Origin: Pyrenophora tritici-repentis
Taxonomy: Eukaryota > Ascomycota > Dothideomycetes > Pleosporales > Pleosporaceae
Length of the DNA: 64,000 nt
NCBI RefSeq assembly: GCF_003171515.1
Contig: NC_089396.1
Coordinates: 1,178,001 to 1,242,000 of the forward strand
Reading direction: 5' to 3'
The translations under genes and the position numbers were made by a program. Of this stretch, positions 43,767 to 55,025 are shown piece after piece (the stretch's first letter is position 1; each line of letters begins with the position of its first letter). The notes under the pieces are model-generated. The model saw only the letters and a list, made by a program, of their open reading frames with translations. It was not told where the DNA came from and searched no databases.

Positions 43767-45304
43767 TCAAGGCTTCACGATGACCTGCCACGGCAGCGTA
43801 TTATCGAAGAAGAAGGTCGCCTTCGGCTGAGCAGCAAGGCTTTCATCCGTCATGTTACATAGCTTGGTAAAATCGCCTGCTTCTTCGCGCTTCTTCTTGA
43901 TAATCTTCTGGTACTGTAACAGTGGGCACGAAGAGCCAGGCCCACTGGTACAGTTTACAACAGGATAAACGACATCGTTGATGCGAATCCTCATGTACGT
44001 CTCCTCAATAGGCTTAGAAGGCTCGGCAGTTGCCGAACAGTTAGATATCTTGTGCGCGTAATGATAAGTGGTAGTGCTGTTTGGTGCAGAAGACGTGCAC
44101 GACAAGCGTTCGAAAGCTACGGTGCCGCGCATCTTCACGATCTGAGATGAGCGGAATAGACGATCTGGCAGCGACATGTTGCCGGGAAGTGGTTGCTGGC
44201 CATCGAACACGCCGATCGCTGCAGCAAGCTGGTTGATTTGACCATCGTTTGAGAACGAAGCCATCATCTTGGGTGGCGTAAAAGTATCGTTTCCGACCTT
44301 GTATGCTGCATTGGGCCCGTCGACGAAGCGCTGCACAGCCATATCGACAACTGGCAACATTTGGTACTTTTCAATATCCGAGCCAAGTCCATTCCCATAC
44401 CAGTAACGTAAATCTTGTGCATATTCATATTGTAAAACCTCCTCCTTGGTGAAAACGTCACAGAAGGGACTTCGGCGGCCAGTAATTTGGGTCTCGAAAC
44501 CACAGAGGTAGGGAAACAACTCCACCTGGCTCTTGGTGAGGTTGAGATTACCCTGGATCTGAGCGTTGAGTCTCGCGACGATGGGTGGGAGGTAGATCGC
44601 ATCCCATACTGGCTTGATGGGGCTACCGCCTTCGTCATTGTATGCTTTGCAGAGGTCACTCGGAGCGAGAGAGTTGCCCCAGCTAGAAGGATCGCTGGCA
44701 TTGAGGGCGTAAATCGTTGTGAGATCTGTGGCATTGGGACCTATGAATCCCTGGGCGAATAGGCGTGCGCTGTCTCGTACACGAGGGCCGGACTTGTAGT
44801 AATTGGCCCACATGGTGAACGGGGTGTTGTACTCGTATAAGTCGGGGTAACGAAGGCGCCAAGTCGTTCCCATCTCATGAAGCTCCTTCCAACCAGTAGG
44901 GCTCACGTTGGCGATTTGGGCCTCGGGATTGGATAGTACAGGCTTCCAGGTCTTCAAGAAGGCGAGCTTCTCGTTAGTGACCTCAAAGTCGCCTGCAGCC
45001 TGAATGTACTTGGAGAGTTCCACCCATTCCTTATAGGCACCTGTGTCGGGATACCGCGAACCATGGCGCGAGAAGGAGGCTTGGGATATTAGTTGCTGAG
45101 TGAGACTTTTACATTATATACTGCTAAGATGTTCTTACCTGCAAGATCGACTTTGCATCCCGTAGGTACCTCGGATGAGATGCCAGTCAGTTCCTCGCCC
45201 GGAAGCCACTGTCCATTGCCTCCGAGATGTTGGAAGATGTTGAAGTCGTCTTGAGCCGCAACTGCAGCGCTGCTCACAGCGAGGGAAACAAGAAGAAACC
45301 TCAT
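43767..45304 (-). CDS. Secreted histidine acid phosphatase / phytase-like
   Basis: The CDS is complement(join(43767..45079, 45139..45304)), 492 aa. It has a signal peptide (MRFLLVSLAVSSAAVAAQ), the phosphate-binding motif RHGSRYP with nucleophile His61, several N-glycosylation sequons, and Cys pairs typical of fungal histidine acid phosphatases (about 450-500 aa). The intron (45080..45138) sits just before RHG. The proton-donor motif, usually HD, reads SNDGQIN (Asn333-Asp334): the Asp is kept but the preceding His is Asn. It would release phosphate from organic esters outside the cell. A CACGTGGG site about 190 bp upstream suggests phosphate-starvation control. The divergent neighbour is a Zn2Cys6 regulator. 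Confidence 0.9.
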
Positions 45305-45891
45305 GGTAATTCACAGGTGCTACGAGCCGCCGGTAGCTGCAGAAGAGATATTGGGCACAAGATGCATTTTTATAGCCGGAAAATCTATACCACGTCTTGA
45401 TATGAGGAATACATTACTTGGTCTAGTCTCGGAGATGAACCCTTGATGGAAAGGCAATGCTTCCTAAGACGGTAAGGATGCCCAAAATGCCGTTGCACGT
45501 GGGTGCAGACGCACCAGCTGGGTGGTTTCCTCGCATTACGGCACGGGTAGCTTTAACGGCCAAGAGAAGGCGTTGACGGGGCTTGATCCTTCGCTTATAT
45601 TGAGGCTCGTTGAGAGAGATACGTTGATGATGCTTTACGTTGCCGTCTGATTAGTGACTTGTAAACAGGGCGGGGTGCGCCGATACAGCGGACGGCTTTG
45701 GCAGGTGCAAGCGAGGATTAGTCAGGCAGCTTGTCGATATCGGGCCCGCTATTCTCTTTATCGATACCGCACCCGGAATCTGACTCAATCTTTACACATG
45801 GTCAACACGACTCTTAACACCATGTATGTCCTCATTCCTCCTCGGTGACTATCCGGATCAGGTTTTCCCCGTTGCTTGTCACCCTCAGATC
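45305..45891. other. Divergent promoter: acid phosphatase and Zn2Cys6 regulator
   Basis: 587 bp between divergent starts. It holds the CACGTGGG site listed separately. Confidence 0.6.
45495..45503 (+). promoter_or_regulatory. Pho4/NUC-1-type site GCACGTGGG
   Basis: The E-box CACGTG with a 3' GG (GCACGTGGG) equals the high-affinity yeast Pho4 core. Neurospora NUC-1 also binds CACGTG. It lies about 190 bp upstream of the acid phosphatase ATG. Function inferred from position and motif only. Confidence 0.5.
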
Positions 45892-47298
45892 ATGGCTGAT
45901 CCGAAGCCGCGGCAACGCAAGTTTGCGCCAAGGTCACGCACTGGCTGCTTGACTTGTAGGACACGGCGGAAGAGATGCGATAGTGCCCAACCTCAGTGCG
46001 CCAACTGTGCACGTTTAAACCTCAAGTGCGAATGGCAAGCACCGCGGAAAGTTGTCGCAGAGTCGCCCGCCTCTCCATCGCGCTCGAAAAGTCCAGAGTT
46101 CCAGGTTGCAGGGCCATTATCTTCCTCGCCAGACGCATGGGATGCACTACCGGGTGACCATGGGTCTGAACGGATGCATCTACTTCAGTATTATGTCGAA
46201 GCCTTCGTACCCAGTGTGCAAGTCGCACCGATTGCAACGAGTTTTTATACCAGCCTATATATGCCTTGGTCCTTCCAAATCGAGGGCATGCTCGACGCCA
46301 TCCTCGCCATATCTTCTGCTCAGTTGGCAAGAAGGAGCCAAGATGCCGACCGTGCAGAACATTTGAGGGCTGTATCTCTTCGACATGAGAGGAAATGCTA
46401 TGAATTCATCAAAGAACGTCTCTCTCCATCTGGTGGACTACCAAAGGACACGTATCAGGTCACTGCTGTTATCCTCATCTTGGTCGGGCTCGAGGCGCTG
46501 AACGGAGTCAAGACGACGAGGTGGATATCACAGTTGAAGAGTGTACAACGCATTCTGGGCGCACTGTCTCCAGAGCAGAGCCTCATGGACTGCGTGGAAG
46601 TCGACTCTCTGCATCGTCACTTCACCTACCACTTTGCTTCGGCATCTCTCATGGCCCGCGTATCAAATGCTGGAAACGCGTCTTCTGCTGAACAAGGCTT
46701 GATGATGATAAGCGCCGCGCCTATGCCAGGCACCATCGACCCTCTAATGGGCATCTCATACCAACTATGCGATCTCATCTCCCGGATTCAGTACGTAACT
46801 GCCTCCAACCCTGCGTTTCCCCTCGCAACAGAAGCATCATTCAATGTCATCGAACAGGGAATACAAAATTGGACATACGAAAACCCATTCACGTTGGGCG
46901 TCGACACTCCGATAGCTCTCGACCTCATCGCTTTGGCAGAAGCTTACCGGTTGGCGGCACTCATTCAACTTTATCGCACATCGCCTACTCGCTCGTTGCG
47001 TATTCAGCACTACGCATCACGTACAATGGAGTTTATTGCGCGTATACCTCCTGGAAGTCCAGCCGAGTCGAGCCTACTTTATCCCATTTTCCTAGCCGGC
47101 GCAGAACTAGATGATGAAGCGGCCATTGAGCAATGCTTCAAGAGACTTGAAGGAATCCAGAAGCGGAATCGGTATGAGAATGTTGAATGCGTGCAGAAGG
47201 TGTTGAAAGAGGTTTGGCGACCAAAGCTGGAGGGTGGACAAAGAAGAGATTGGGAGGATGTGGTAAGAGAATGGAACTGGTCATTCACTTTGGGGTGA
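45892..47298 (+). CDS. Zn(II)2Cys6 transcription factor
   Basis: Intronless, 468 aa from the ATG at 45892 (MADPKPRQRK); an in-frame ATG at 45826 would add 22 residues. The zinc cluster is C19-x2-C22-x6-C29-x6-C36-x2-C39-x6-C46, preceded by the basic RSRTG start common in this class. The rest is the helical middle-homology-like region of fungal regulators (HLLQYYVEAFVPSVQ, LDAILAISSAQLARR). It is nuclear by inference. Its target is unknown; it is divergent from the acid phosphatase gene, which is a natural candidate, but such adjacency is often chance. Confidence 0.9.
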   Translation: MADPKPRQRKFAPRSRTGCLTCRTRRKRCDSAQPQCANCARLNLKCEWQAPRKVVAESPASPSRSKSPEFQVAGPLSSSPDAWDALPGDHGSERMHLLQYYVEAFVPSVQVAPIATSFYTSLYMPWSFQIEGMLDAILAISSAQLARRSQDADRAEHLRAVSLRHERKCYEFIKERLSPSGGLPKDTYQVTAVILILVGLEALNGVKTTRWISQLKSVQRILGALSPEQSLMDCVEVDSLHRHFTYHFASASLMARVSNAGNASSAEQGLMMISAAPMPGTIDPLMGISYQLCDLISRIQYVTASNPAFPLATEASFNVIEQGIQNWTYENPFTLGVDTPIALDLIALAEAYRLAALIQLYRTSPTRSLRIQHYASRTMEFIARIPPGSPAESSLLYPIFLAGAELDDEAAIEQCFKRLEGIQKRNRYENVECVQKVLKEVWRPKLEGGQRRDWEDVVREWNWSFTLG

Positions 47299-48207
47299 GG
47301 AATTTTAGCTTGTTTGGACGTATGGTGTTATAGTTGGCGTTGCATATGACCTTATTCGTGTTTCTGTTTCTTGACATGACATTTGCACCTCGCTCTGGAT
47401 AGGAGTATCTGAAGATATGATGTCAATATAGACGAAGATAACATTATGAAGCCCAATCAAACGTTGGAACATATAATTCCCTGATGTCACTGTAGCTATA
47501 TCTGAGCTGCACGATTAGCCTGGACCTAGAGGTCTCACACACAGACTTCCCATGGATAATTTGATTGAGCGGACGTACAAGGATCTGTTTACTGGTGATG
47601 AGTTCACTGTGATCAACTCAGCTCAATTACTCTCGAGCCGTGTGAGAATTATACATATCTTGTGGATTAGAGGCGGGAGATATTTTCGACAAGTATTTCA
47701 GGGTCATACTAAGACAATTGGACCTCTAATTATATCAAATGATTTGTAGTTGTGGGTATTGCAATCTTGGTGGATCAGATTAAAGGATTGGGGGTTATCC
47801 ATCTGTTTGTTCATTGAGAGTTTCGAGATGCTTTAAGTCTGCTTCTTCGTGATCAGTATCTCAACTCTCTGGTGGATGTGATTGTCCAACATGGTGCAAA
47901 TTGGATAAGATGAGTTGAATTAGATATATACTAAAGGAGATGTGAGATTGCTCGCTGAATACCAATTATATACGAAAACCAGCTTCAAAGAGGAGAAGAG
48001 AATGAACGATAAAGATACACCATTTGCCAGCGTCTTGGTACAAAATCTGCAGCCTCTATCGTCATCTGTTCCCACCACCCACCTGCAGCCGCTGCTCAAG
48101 CCGTGAAGAGTCTGTGGGCATGCAATGTCCAAGTTGGACTTGTCCATGTGACAGTTCCACAGCACGCCAAGTCGCAGAAACAGTTGTTCACCATGACTTG
48201 TCTGTTC
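47299..48207. other. AT-rich intergenic tract, no gene seen
   Basis: About 900 bp between convergent gene ends (Zn2Cys6 gene and Atg33-like gene). A 65-codon frame at 47552 is not supported. Confidence 0.5.
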
Positions 48208-48840
48208 CTACGCGCCATCACCCCACAAGCCTACAACCTGCATTGCAAACGCAACACCCGCCAAGGCCGTCTTGACCCACTCAGTCCTCTGCTTCCTTTC
48301 TACCGCCTGCCTGACTTGCTCGCCATTCACTTCATCGCCCTGCGCCTCCAATTCCATGACCATCCTTTCATCGGAGCCCTCTGTAAAGCTCACAGCGTAT
48401 TCGACACCAGGGCCGGATACGAAGGCGAAGATGGACGTGTAGAGAAGATATGGATGTCTGAATCGTCGCGGCGAGAGCAGGTAGGCGGAGAAGAGGGTAA
48501 AGGTTGTGACGTGACGAAGGTACGAGGATAGATTTGTGGATTTGGTGGAGAGATAAGTGAGGGATGTGCGCGCGTGAGGGGCGGTTGGGAGAGCGAGGAG
48601 AGCGGGTAGCGCGAGGGTAGAGAGGGTTGCTGAGACACCCTTGTGTAATGTTAGTTCTTGCTGATTTCCTGATATTTTTCCCTTGTTCATGTACAAAAGT
48701 TGGAGAGAGGGGCCATGACACGATTTGAATGATGCGGGGAGCTTTAAGATATGAGGTGGCGGGCGTTGCAGACATACTGTAGCAATTCCCAAGCTGATTG
48801 TTCCGACAAATTTACATATTGAGACTGTTTGCGCAGCCAT
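48208..48840 (-). CDS. ATG33: Atg33-like mitophagy protein
   Basis: The CDS is complement(join(48208..48639, 48778..48840)), 164 aa. Start MAAQTVSICKFVGTISLG; after removal of the intron the sequence reads GIAT-GVSATLSTLALPALL. The 138-nt intron has no stop and is a multiple of three, so the unspliced frame stays open. Family features: a short N-terminal membrane helix running across the intron, a second helix around 'HVTTFTLFSAYLLSPRRFRHPYL' followed by 'LLYTSIFAFVSGPG', and a third near the C-terminus (VKTALAGVAFAMQVVGL). The Pezizomycotina relatives of yeast Atg33, an outer-mitochondrial-membrane mitophagy factor, have this layout. Identification is by pattern recall and is moderate. Confidence 0.6.
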   Translation of the reverse strand: MAAQTVSICKFVGTISLGIATVCLQRPPPHILKLPASFKSCHGPSLQLLYMNKGKISGNQQELTLHKGVSATLSTLALPALLALPTAPHARTSLTYLSTKSTNLSSYLRHVTTFTLFSAYLLSPRRFRHPYLLYTSIFAFVSGPGVEYAVSFTEGSDERMVMELEAQGDEVNGEQVRQAVERKQRTEWVKTALAGVAFAMQVVGLWGDGA

Positions 48841-49469
48841 TTTGTTTCGAGGCCGGCGTGTAGCGGTGTTGTAAGGTTGATTGGCGGTTTGGAGGGTTTG
48901 GCTATGAAGTGACTTGTCTTGGTGAGGATGCGGCAGCGCTGGCAGACATGCGGACATGACGCGGGTATGATTCGGAGCAGGCAGCCCACAGCGGATTCGG
49001 AGACGTCACGTCATGGCCCAAGCTTCTACCTTCCCTTCCCTTCCCTTCCATTCAAGCACATGCAACTGAGCTTATGCGGGGAACAAGCAAGCCAAGTCTG
49101 CACATATATTTCCACTTGCAGGTAAAAATATACGCAAACACTGTCTCCGAATAACCCAACTCTTGACGCGAGCATGGACTTTGCACGAGCGTTGCTCCGT
49201 CGGAGAATTATATCGAGACGAGTCGTACCTCGGCTCAGACTCGTGCTACTACCCCAGGTCTTAGGATTGTCAGACAAGTCTTGCGGCCGTAACTTTCACT
49301 CCAAGTGAGAACACTGAGCTAATTTCATCACACACACACAAGACACCCATCTTTGCGTTAACCGTACCGATTACTTTGACCACCACTACTCACCCTTTCT
49401 GCCAGTACTGCACGACTCCAGTCCAACGCGTCGGATAGCACAAAGTCCGCCTCGAAACCACCGCCCAAG
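48841..49469. other. Divergent promoter: Atg33-like and dienoyl-CoA reductase genes
   Basis: 629 bp between divergent starts. It contains a short CTTCC tandem (about 49028-49046) and no motif that I can name. Confidence 0.5.
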
Positions 49470-50455
49470 ATGCCAATGGACAGATACCAATATGTCAGCA
49501 ATGTCTGGAGAGATGGCATCTTTGGTACGTCACGCAATGAGCTGCGTGTAGCAAGATATAAAAACGTCGACACCAGCTAACAAGCACATCAGATGGCAAA
49601 GTAGTCTTCTGTACTGGCGGCGCAGGCACCATCTGCTCAGCCCAAGTTCGCGCCATGGTCGCGCTCGGAGCAAACGCCTGCATCGTAAGCCGCAACACTG
49701 AGAAGATTACAGCCATGGCCAAAGATCTCGAAACCGCACGCCCCGGCGCAAAAGTCATCGGTATCGGCGCAATCGATGTCAGGAAGCCCGAGCTCCTCGA
49801 ACAAGCCGCCGCGCGCTGCGAGAAAGAGCTCGGAAGCATCGACTTTGTCATTGCAGGCGCAGCAGGCAACTTCCTCGCTTCCTTTGACCAGATCTCGACA
49901 AACGCCATGAAGTCTGTCATCGACATTGACGTCTTGGGTAGTTGGAACACGGTCAAGGCAACGATGCCGTATCTCGAGAAATCGGCCAAGAAGCACAGGA
50001 CGGATGGGTTGACTGTGCCTGCCAACGGTACAGGCGGCCGAATCATCTTTGTCAGTGCCACACTCCATTATGCAGGTACACCGCTACAAGGCCACGTCTC
50101 GGTCGCAAAGGCAGGTGTAGATGCCATGGCCATGTCAGTAGCAATTGAAAAGGGTCCTTTGGGTGTTACATCCAATGTCATTGCTCCCGGGCCCATTGGA
50201 AACACCGAAGGTATGGCGCGGTTGTCTAAACCAGATGCGCTGAGCAAATTGGCCAAGAACATTCCCTCGGGTCGTCTCGGCTCGGTCAAGGAGATTGCGG
50301 ATGCGACCGTGTTCTTGTTCTCCGACGCGGGCAACTATGTCAATGGCGATACCATTGTTGTTGATGGCGGCGCGTGGCGGAACGTGGGCGTGGGAAGCGG
50401 CGATCAATATCCTGAGATTGTGCTTGCTCCTGAGAGCTCCAAGGCGAAACTATAG
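49470..50455 (+). CDS. SPS19: Peroxisomal 2,4-dienoyl-CoA reductase (SDR family)
   Basis: The CDS is join(49470..49524, 49593..50455), 305 aa. It removes cis double bonds at even positions during peroxisomal beta-oxidation, using NADPH. Evidence: Rossmann motif TGGAGTI (26-32); the dienoyl-reductase hallmark AAGNFLA; an active-site region with Lys (GHVSVAKAG) and no usual SDR Tyr, as known for DECR2/Sps19; the PGPI/GNTEG loop; and a C-terminal tripeptide AKL, a PTS1 peroxisome-import signal. The first exon (MPMDRYQYVSNVWRDGIF) was placed by its GTACGT donor; the intron has an AGCTAAC branch point. Confidence 0.93.
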
Positions 50456-51177
50456 AGATTGGACTAGAACTGTTAGGAATAAGAAACAGATGCCACAGGT
50501 TTGGGATCGAGACCTCGGTCCATCCGTCTTCTTTTCTTTCCTTGTGGTTGTTTTTAGCCCTAGATTGCACGCATCTCAAATGAACCAACGAACTATGCAC
50601 ACCCTTCCTTCTTCCCTCCGCAACTGTCCTGACAAGGCACCGAGGCCAAATGTACCGTCTGTTTCATCCAAACGATACTCAGCACAGCCACATCAAACGA
50701 GTCACGAAGCTCCTACAGCACAAATGCTCTCCTTACAAATCAGAAAATCTCCGAGTCACGTATACTCAAGCCAGCATAATGTCCAAGTTCGGTAAGCATA
50801 GGCTTCATCAGAAATTCAAAGTACCGTTTCCGTTACCGGAACCTTCCATTGCAATCTTCCAGAAAGTTCAACAAATTACCCAAACAACTAAAACTCGCGT
50901 CTACACAGGTTCCGACGCCGGGACAGCAAACACGCCGCCTGCCGTCCGCTGTCAGACAAGAAATTTCATCCTAAAATAATCCGGGAAGAAGGCATGGCGA
51001 GGGCAGCCGGTAGTGCTATCGTGACCGGACCGGCTACACTACCTAGGTATGCTTCAGCATAATATAAACTTTCGTCATGATGAGATAGCCCTAGTGATAG
51101 GCAGGGCAGGGCCATGGATGACAGCCCTACATCTTGTCAGCTACGCAATCGACAGTGATAGCCAATGGATGCAGCAT

Positions 51178-51200
51178 GTTGATCTGTTGATCTGTTGATC
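51178..51200. repeat. GTTGATCT micro-tandem, about 3 copies
   Basis: Nearly three perfect 8-bp copies in a row (GTTGATCT twice, then GTTGATC). Confidence 0.8.
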
Positions 51201-52742
51201 CACGGCGTGGATCTTGGGCGAGGGAAACAACAGGTTGGGAGCGTGGGAGGTAAGAATTGAACCCTGATCACCACTGTCCGTGTCGTAATAGGCACATCCC
51301 CCATCCATCCCCCCGAACAAGGTGCCGTTCAATCTTACAGTGAACCCACCTGCCGCTCACCCACCCATCTAGCATACGGAAAGGGAACCCAACCAGCGCC
51401 CGCCATGTCGTCTCAATACTCATCAGCAAATGTTGAATCTCTGAGCCCCTGGATCATGGCCCATAATTCATCTTGTTGTCCAACACGGGACATGGGCACC
51501 CTTATCCTGGTCCCCTGTCGATCGCACTATCGATATGCAGGGATACTGATTTGGGCCTAGAGCGGGCTATGGAGACGAGTCAGAAGCCGAGGAGAAGACG
51601 GTGGTTGCGTCATAAGACTATTTTTCCCTCGTCAGGAGAGGCAGGAGCTTGGTTGAAGGGGGGATTGAGTTGGCGCCGTCATGTCGCATTACCGGGCGTT
51701 AGTGTGCTGTCTTGCTGCTGGTTACCGGTACAGTATGTATGTATGTACCGTAGAAGGGGACGGGACGAGGTTGGGTTAGTCTGCTACGCGTCCTATGCCA
51801 TCGGGCATTGCTTTTTGACGCCAACGCTTTCTTTGCCCTGGTGCTGTTCAGGCTGAAGGGTGGTTTGCTGTACGAGCGAAACAAGGGTGGAGATAGGGTG
51901 CGTGTGCTTCCGTGGTAAGCGAGAATTCACATTGATGAAAGGATGTTGCGCTTGCGAACTTGAACTGGTTATCGGGTTTGAGTGCTGACACGTTTCGATA
52001 GTCGAGGTGAATATTTGACCGGCGCGTCGCCGTGCTGTTGTTGTGCTGCGTGAGTGGGTGGTGTCCTTGAAGCCTGTCAACGGCCCGGCGCTTCCAAGGT
52101 TGTTTTCCAGGAGCCTGCCAAGCTGCGTGGCGGCCGTAGGGCCGTGAGGCTCAACTGGACTCTGAGCTTGCATGCAGGCAAGGCCATGGGAGTGGTAATT
52201 TTGGAAGGTTGTGCAGAGACGGTGGGGAAGAAGAATGCTGTTGTCGCAACACTCGCAGGCAATCCTGGGTCTTAGTAGACGTTGTTAAGCCGTTGGGTTG
52301 GCCAGGACTGCAGATGCGATGACACCAAAGCATACAAGGCGCTGCTTAACATACTTAGGTAGTGCTGGTTGGCTACAACGACGGCGGTACGACGCCACTG
52401 ATGCTAAATGTGCGCAAAGCCAGGTGATCAGCACTGCAACACAGCAAGACAAAACGCGCTGCCTGTCCGGCGCCGTGCATCCAACCATAATACCTTTTCC
52501 CTTTTCTTTTCACACACTCGCTGTCGGAATCGACCTTTACATTCGTTTGACACGGAAAGCTTTCGCCAGTCTGTCACGAGGACAGTCTTGTCAAAAGTCA
52601 GAATCCGGGGACACGACCATCCGTCTTGGTACGACTGGGCGCGAGCGTAACAGCGACATTGTGTAGCCCGGGTTGCAGTAAGACGGCTGAGGATATCCAG
52701 TCGAGCAGTCGTGACGTGATCGGACCAGCCACCTGCACCATC

Positions 52743-52759
52743 GCAATTGCAATTGCAAT
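52743..52759. repeat. GCAATT micro-tandem, about 3 copies
   Basis: GCAATTGCAATTGCAAT. The unit creates overlapping CAATTG and TTGCAA palindromes. Confidence 0.75.
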
Positions 52760-53612
52760 CGGCACGCGGGGGCTGAGCACGTCATGAACCGGAGAGAGAC
52801 CGAGAGCAACGCTTCAGCTTCAGGTTAAATTCCAGGACTCTGTTTGCTTCGACGGCGCGGCTCTAGCAGACGGCGAGAAAGCAAGGCGCCAAGAGGGGTC
52901 GACTTGGACTTGAGTCTTGTAGGTACAGTAGACCTGGCACCTGGCAAGACGTGGCACAAGCGTGTCCCGTGTCCCGTCGCTCGAGTCAGGAGTCCTGCTC
53001 AGTGCGGAACAGGCGGAGGAACTAAAGGCCAAAGCGGGAGGCATCGTAACCTGCTTTCACCTGCACAGACCGTAAAGAGGTTTAGGCGCTCGTAAGTCTG
53101 CAGCTCCACCCACGCCAAAGCCCTCCAGCCCTCAACACCGGCCCATGTCCAGCTTTTCTTCCCTATGCACATCCACGGTATTACCGGCCACACCCGCAGC
53201 AATGCTGACTAGAGCTTGAGTGAATTCAACTTCGCTCCGCAGACCCTTGGGCTCTTTACACAGTTTCACACGGACGAAGGCCGACGCTTCCCACCCTGCG
53301 ACTCGACCGGCCCGCACCACCTTACACCACCACCTCCAGTCCAATCTACCCTCCTTTCCCCCCACTACCAAGACGTCGCTGTCGACGCCTTCACAAACTC
53401 GCCATTGCGCCTGCCTAGGCTGCTAGACGACAGCGGAGGCGTTCAATCGCTAATCCAAGTCTTTGTTGTTTGTGACGTCCGTCGCCACAGCTGTCCATTC
53501 ACCGTCGACAATCAGCCCGACCTAGGACCCACTGTAGCGGACAACCACTAACAAAGACTATTCATACACACCTCACTCAATCATCAGAGCCCTCACACAC
53601 TCGCTCGCCATC

Positions 53613-55025
53613 ATGGAGCGCACATATGCATCCTCGTTAATAGGCCTAGCTGCCCTGTTCGTATTGCTACTTTCCATTAAACCAGTACGCGCCGCAGACT
53701 GGGTACAGTCATATTGCTCGTCACAAAATACTGGCAGCGATAACACTGAATGTAAGCCTTTCTCTTCCTTGCTCCTCTTCTTCCAATACTAACAAACTCC
53801 TCAGACACATGGCAGTGGCAATCCAATGGCAACTGCACCAACCATTGCAAACAGGCTGGCAACAACTTTGCCTTTGCCGTCTTAAAATACACCGAGTGCT
53901 GGTGTTCCAACTACATTCCCGCCGATCAAACCGACGTGAGCAACTGCCAGGTCGATTGTCCCGGCTTTCCAGATGAAAAATGCGGCAACAAAAAAGAAAA
54001 TCTCTACATGTACATTCAAATGGACGGTAAACCATCCGGCACCATGGGCGGCTCCCAGCCTTCGTCGACTGCCGCAGCCCCTACCTCTCAGACACAGGCT
54101 GAGACTTCAAAAGCTCCTGTAAGTACCCTCATTTCCATTCTGTCTTTACCCCCATCTCCTTGCATCTTCACCCCCCCTTTTGTTTCCTCTTGCCTCCATT
54201 GTCCCCTGCGCGTACTCTTACGCCATCAGTGTTTGACATGGTGTGGTAGTCCGCTCCGGCTCCGCCCCAAGTGGTGACGAGCATCGTGACGCCTAGTCCA
54301 GAAACTATCGTAGTTACTGAGAAGCCGTCTTCTTCTTCTACCTCGTCTTCGTCTACTACTACTGTATTTCGCTTCCAGTCCAGCTCACTACACATTCCTA
54401 ACATTGTACACAGACCCAGAAATCCTCCACTACCCCCGCCCCGGATCGTTCTCCCTCCCAGACCCAGCAGCCCGTCACGATGCCGACCTTGGTCACTGAA
54501 AGCGGTGTCGTCGTTACCCGCACCGTCGTCATCACACCTTCAGCAGCAGCTTCCGATGGATCGAAGCCTGAACCCAAATCCAACGTAGGCGCAATTGCAG
54601 GTGGTGTCGCCGGCGGATTTGTCCTTTTGATAGCCATTGTTGGTGGCATTCTATTCTTACTGTGGAGAAAGAGGAGGAGGCAGCAAGATCAAGAGAACGG
54701 AAGCGGCGATTCATCGGGTATCACGCGGAATGTAAGCACCATGAGCCGAGCCGGTCTGCTTGGAGGACGTACCGAGAAAACACCCACGCCGATCGTCACA
54801 AAGTTCGGTTCGCAGAGGAGCAGGAATGAGAGCGAAACAGGAACGCCCATCACACCGTCAAGTCGTCGATTAAGTCAACCGATCCTCGTCGACTCGCGGC
54901 TCAACCCAGCCGCCGTTCTCACATTCCACGGTGCCAACGCCAGCCGGGAAAGTTTAGGGAGCATCGATGACAGCCGGGATTACGGACGTCAATTGAACGT
55001 GCGGAATCCAGATCCTTATCCCTAA
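53613..55025 (+). CDS. WSC-domain cell-wall stress sensor, single-pass membrane protein
   Basis: The CDS is join(53613..53751, 53805..54118, 54250..54363, 54414..55025), 392 aa. Layout matches Wsc1/Slg1-type mechanosensors of the cell-wall-integrity pathway: signal peptide (1-28); a WSC domain (about 29-120) with the conserved Cys pattern (SYCSSQ, NCTNHCKQAGNNFAF, ECWCSN, NCQVDCPG, EKCGN); a Ser/Thr-rich, probably O-mannosylated stalk; one membrane helix (about 232-256, GAIAGGVAGGFVLLIAIVGGILFLLW) with a GxxxG pattern; a basic stop-transfer RKRRR; and a cytosolic tail of some 130 residues. Exon borders were set by phase; intron two is 131 nt. The tail would contact Rho1 activators in yeast; that role here is inferred. 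Confidence 0.9.

Larger units (their letters stand above)
50456..53612. other. 3.1-kb gene-free tract
   Basis: Many short frames on both strands, none with coding character that I trust. It contains two micro-repeats (51178..51200 and 52743..52759). The last few hundred bases form a long promoter or leader of the WSC gene, rich in C/A. A non-coding transcript cannot be excluded. Confidence 0.55.

Noticed and set aside
51225..51300. tRNA-like TTCAATTC motif on the minus strand
   Set aside because: The flanks do not form the T-stem, the acceptor stem or an anticodon arm.
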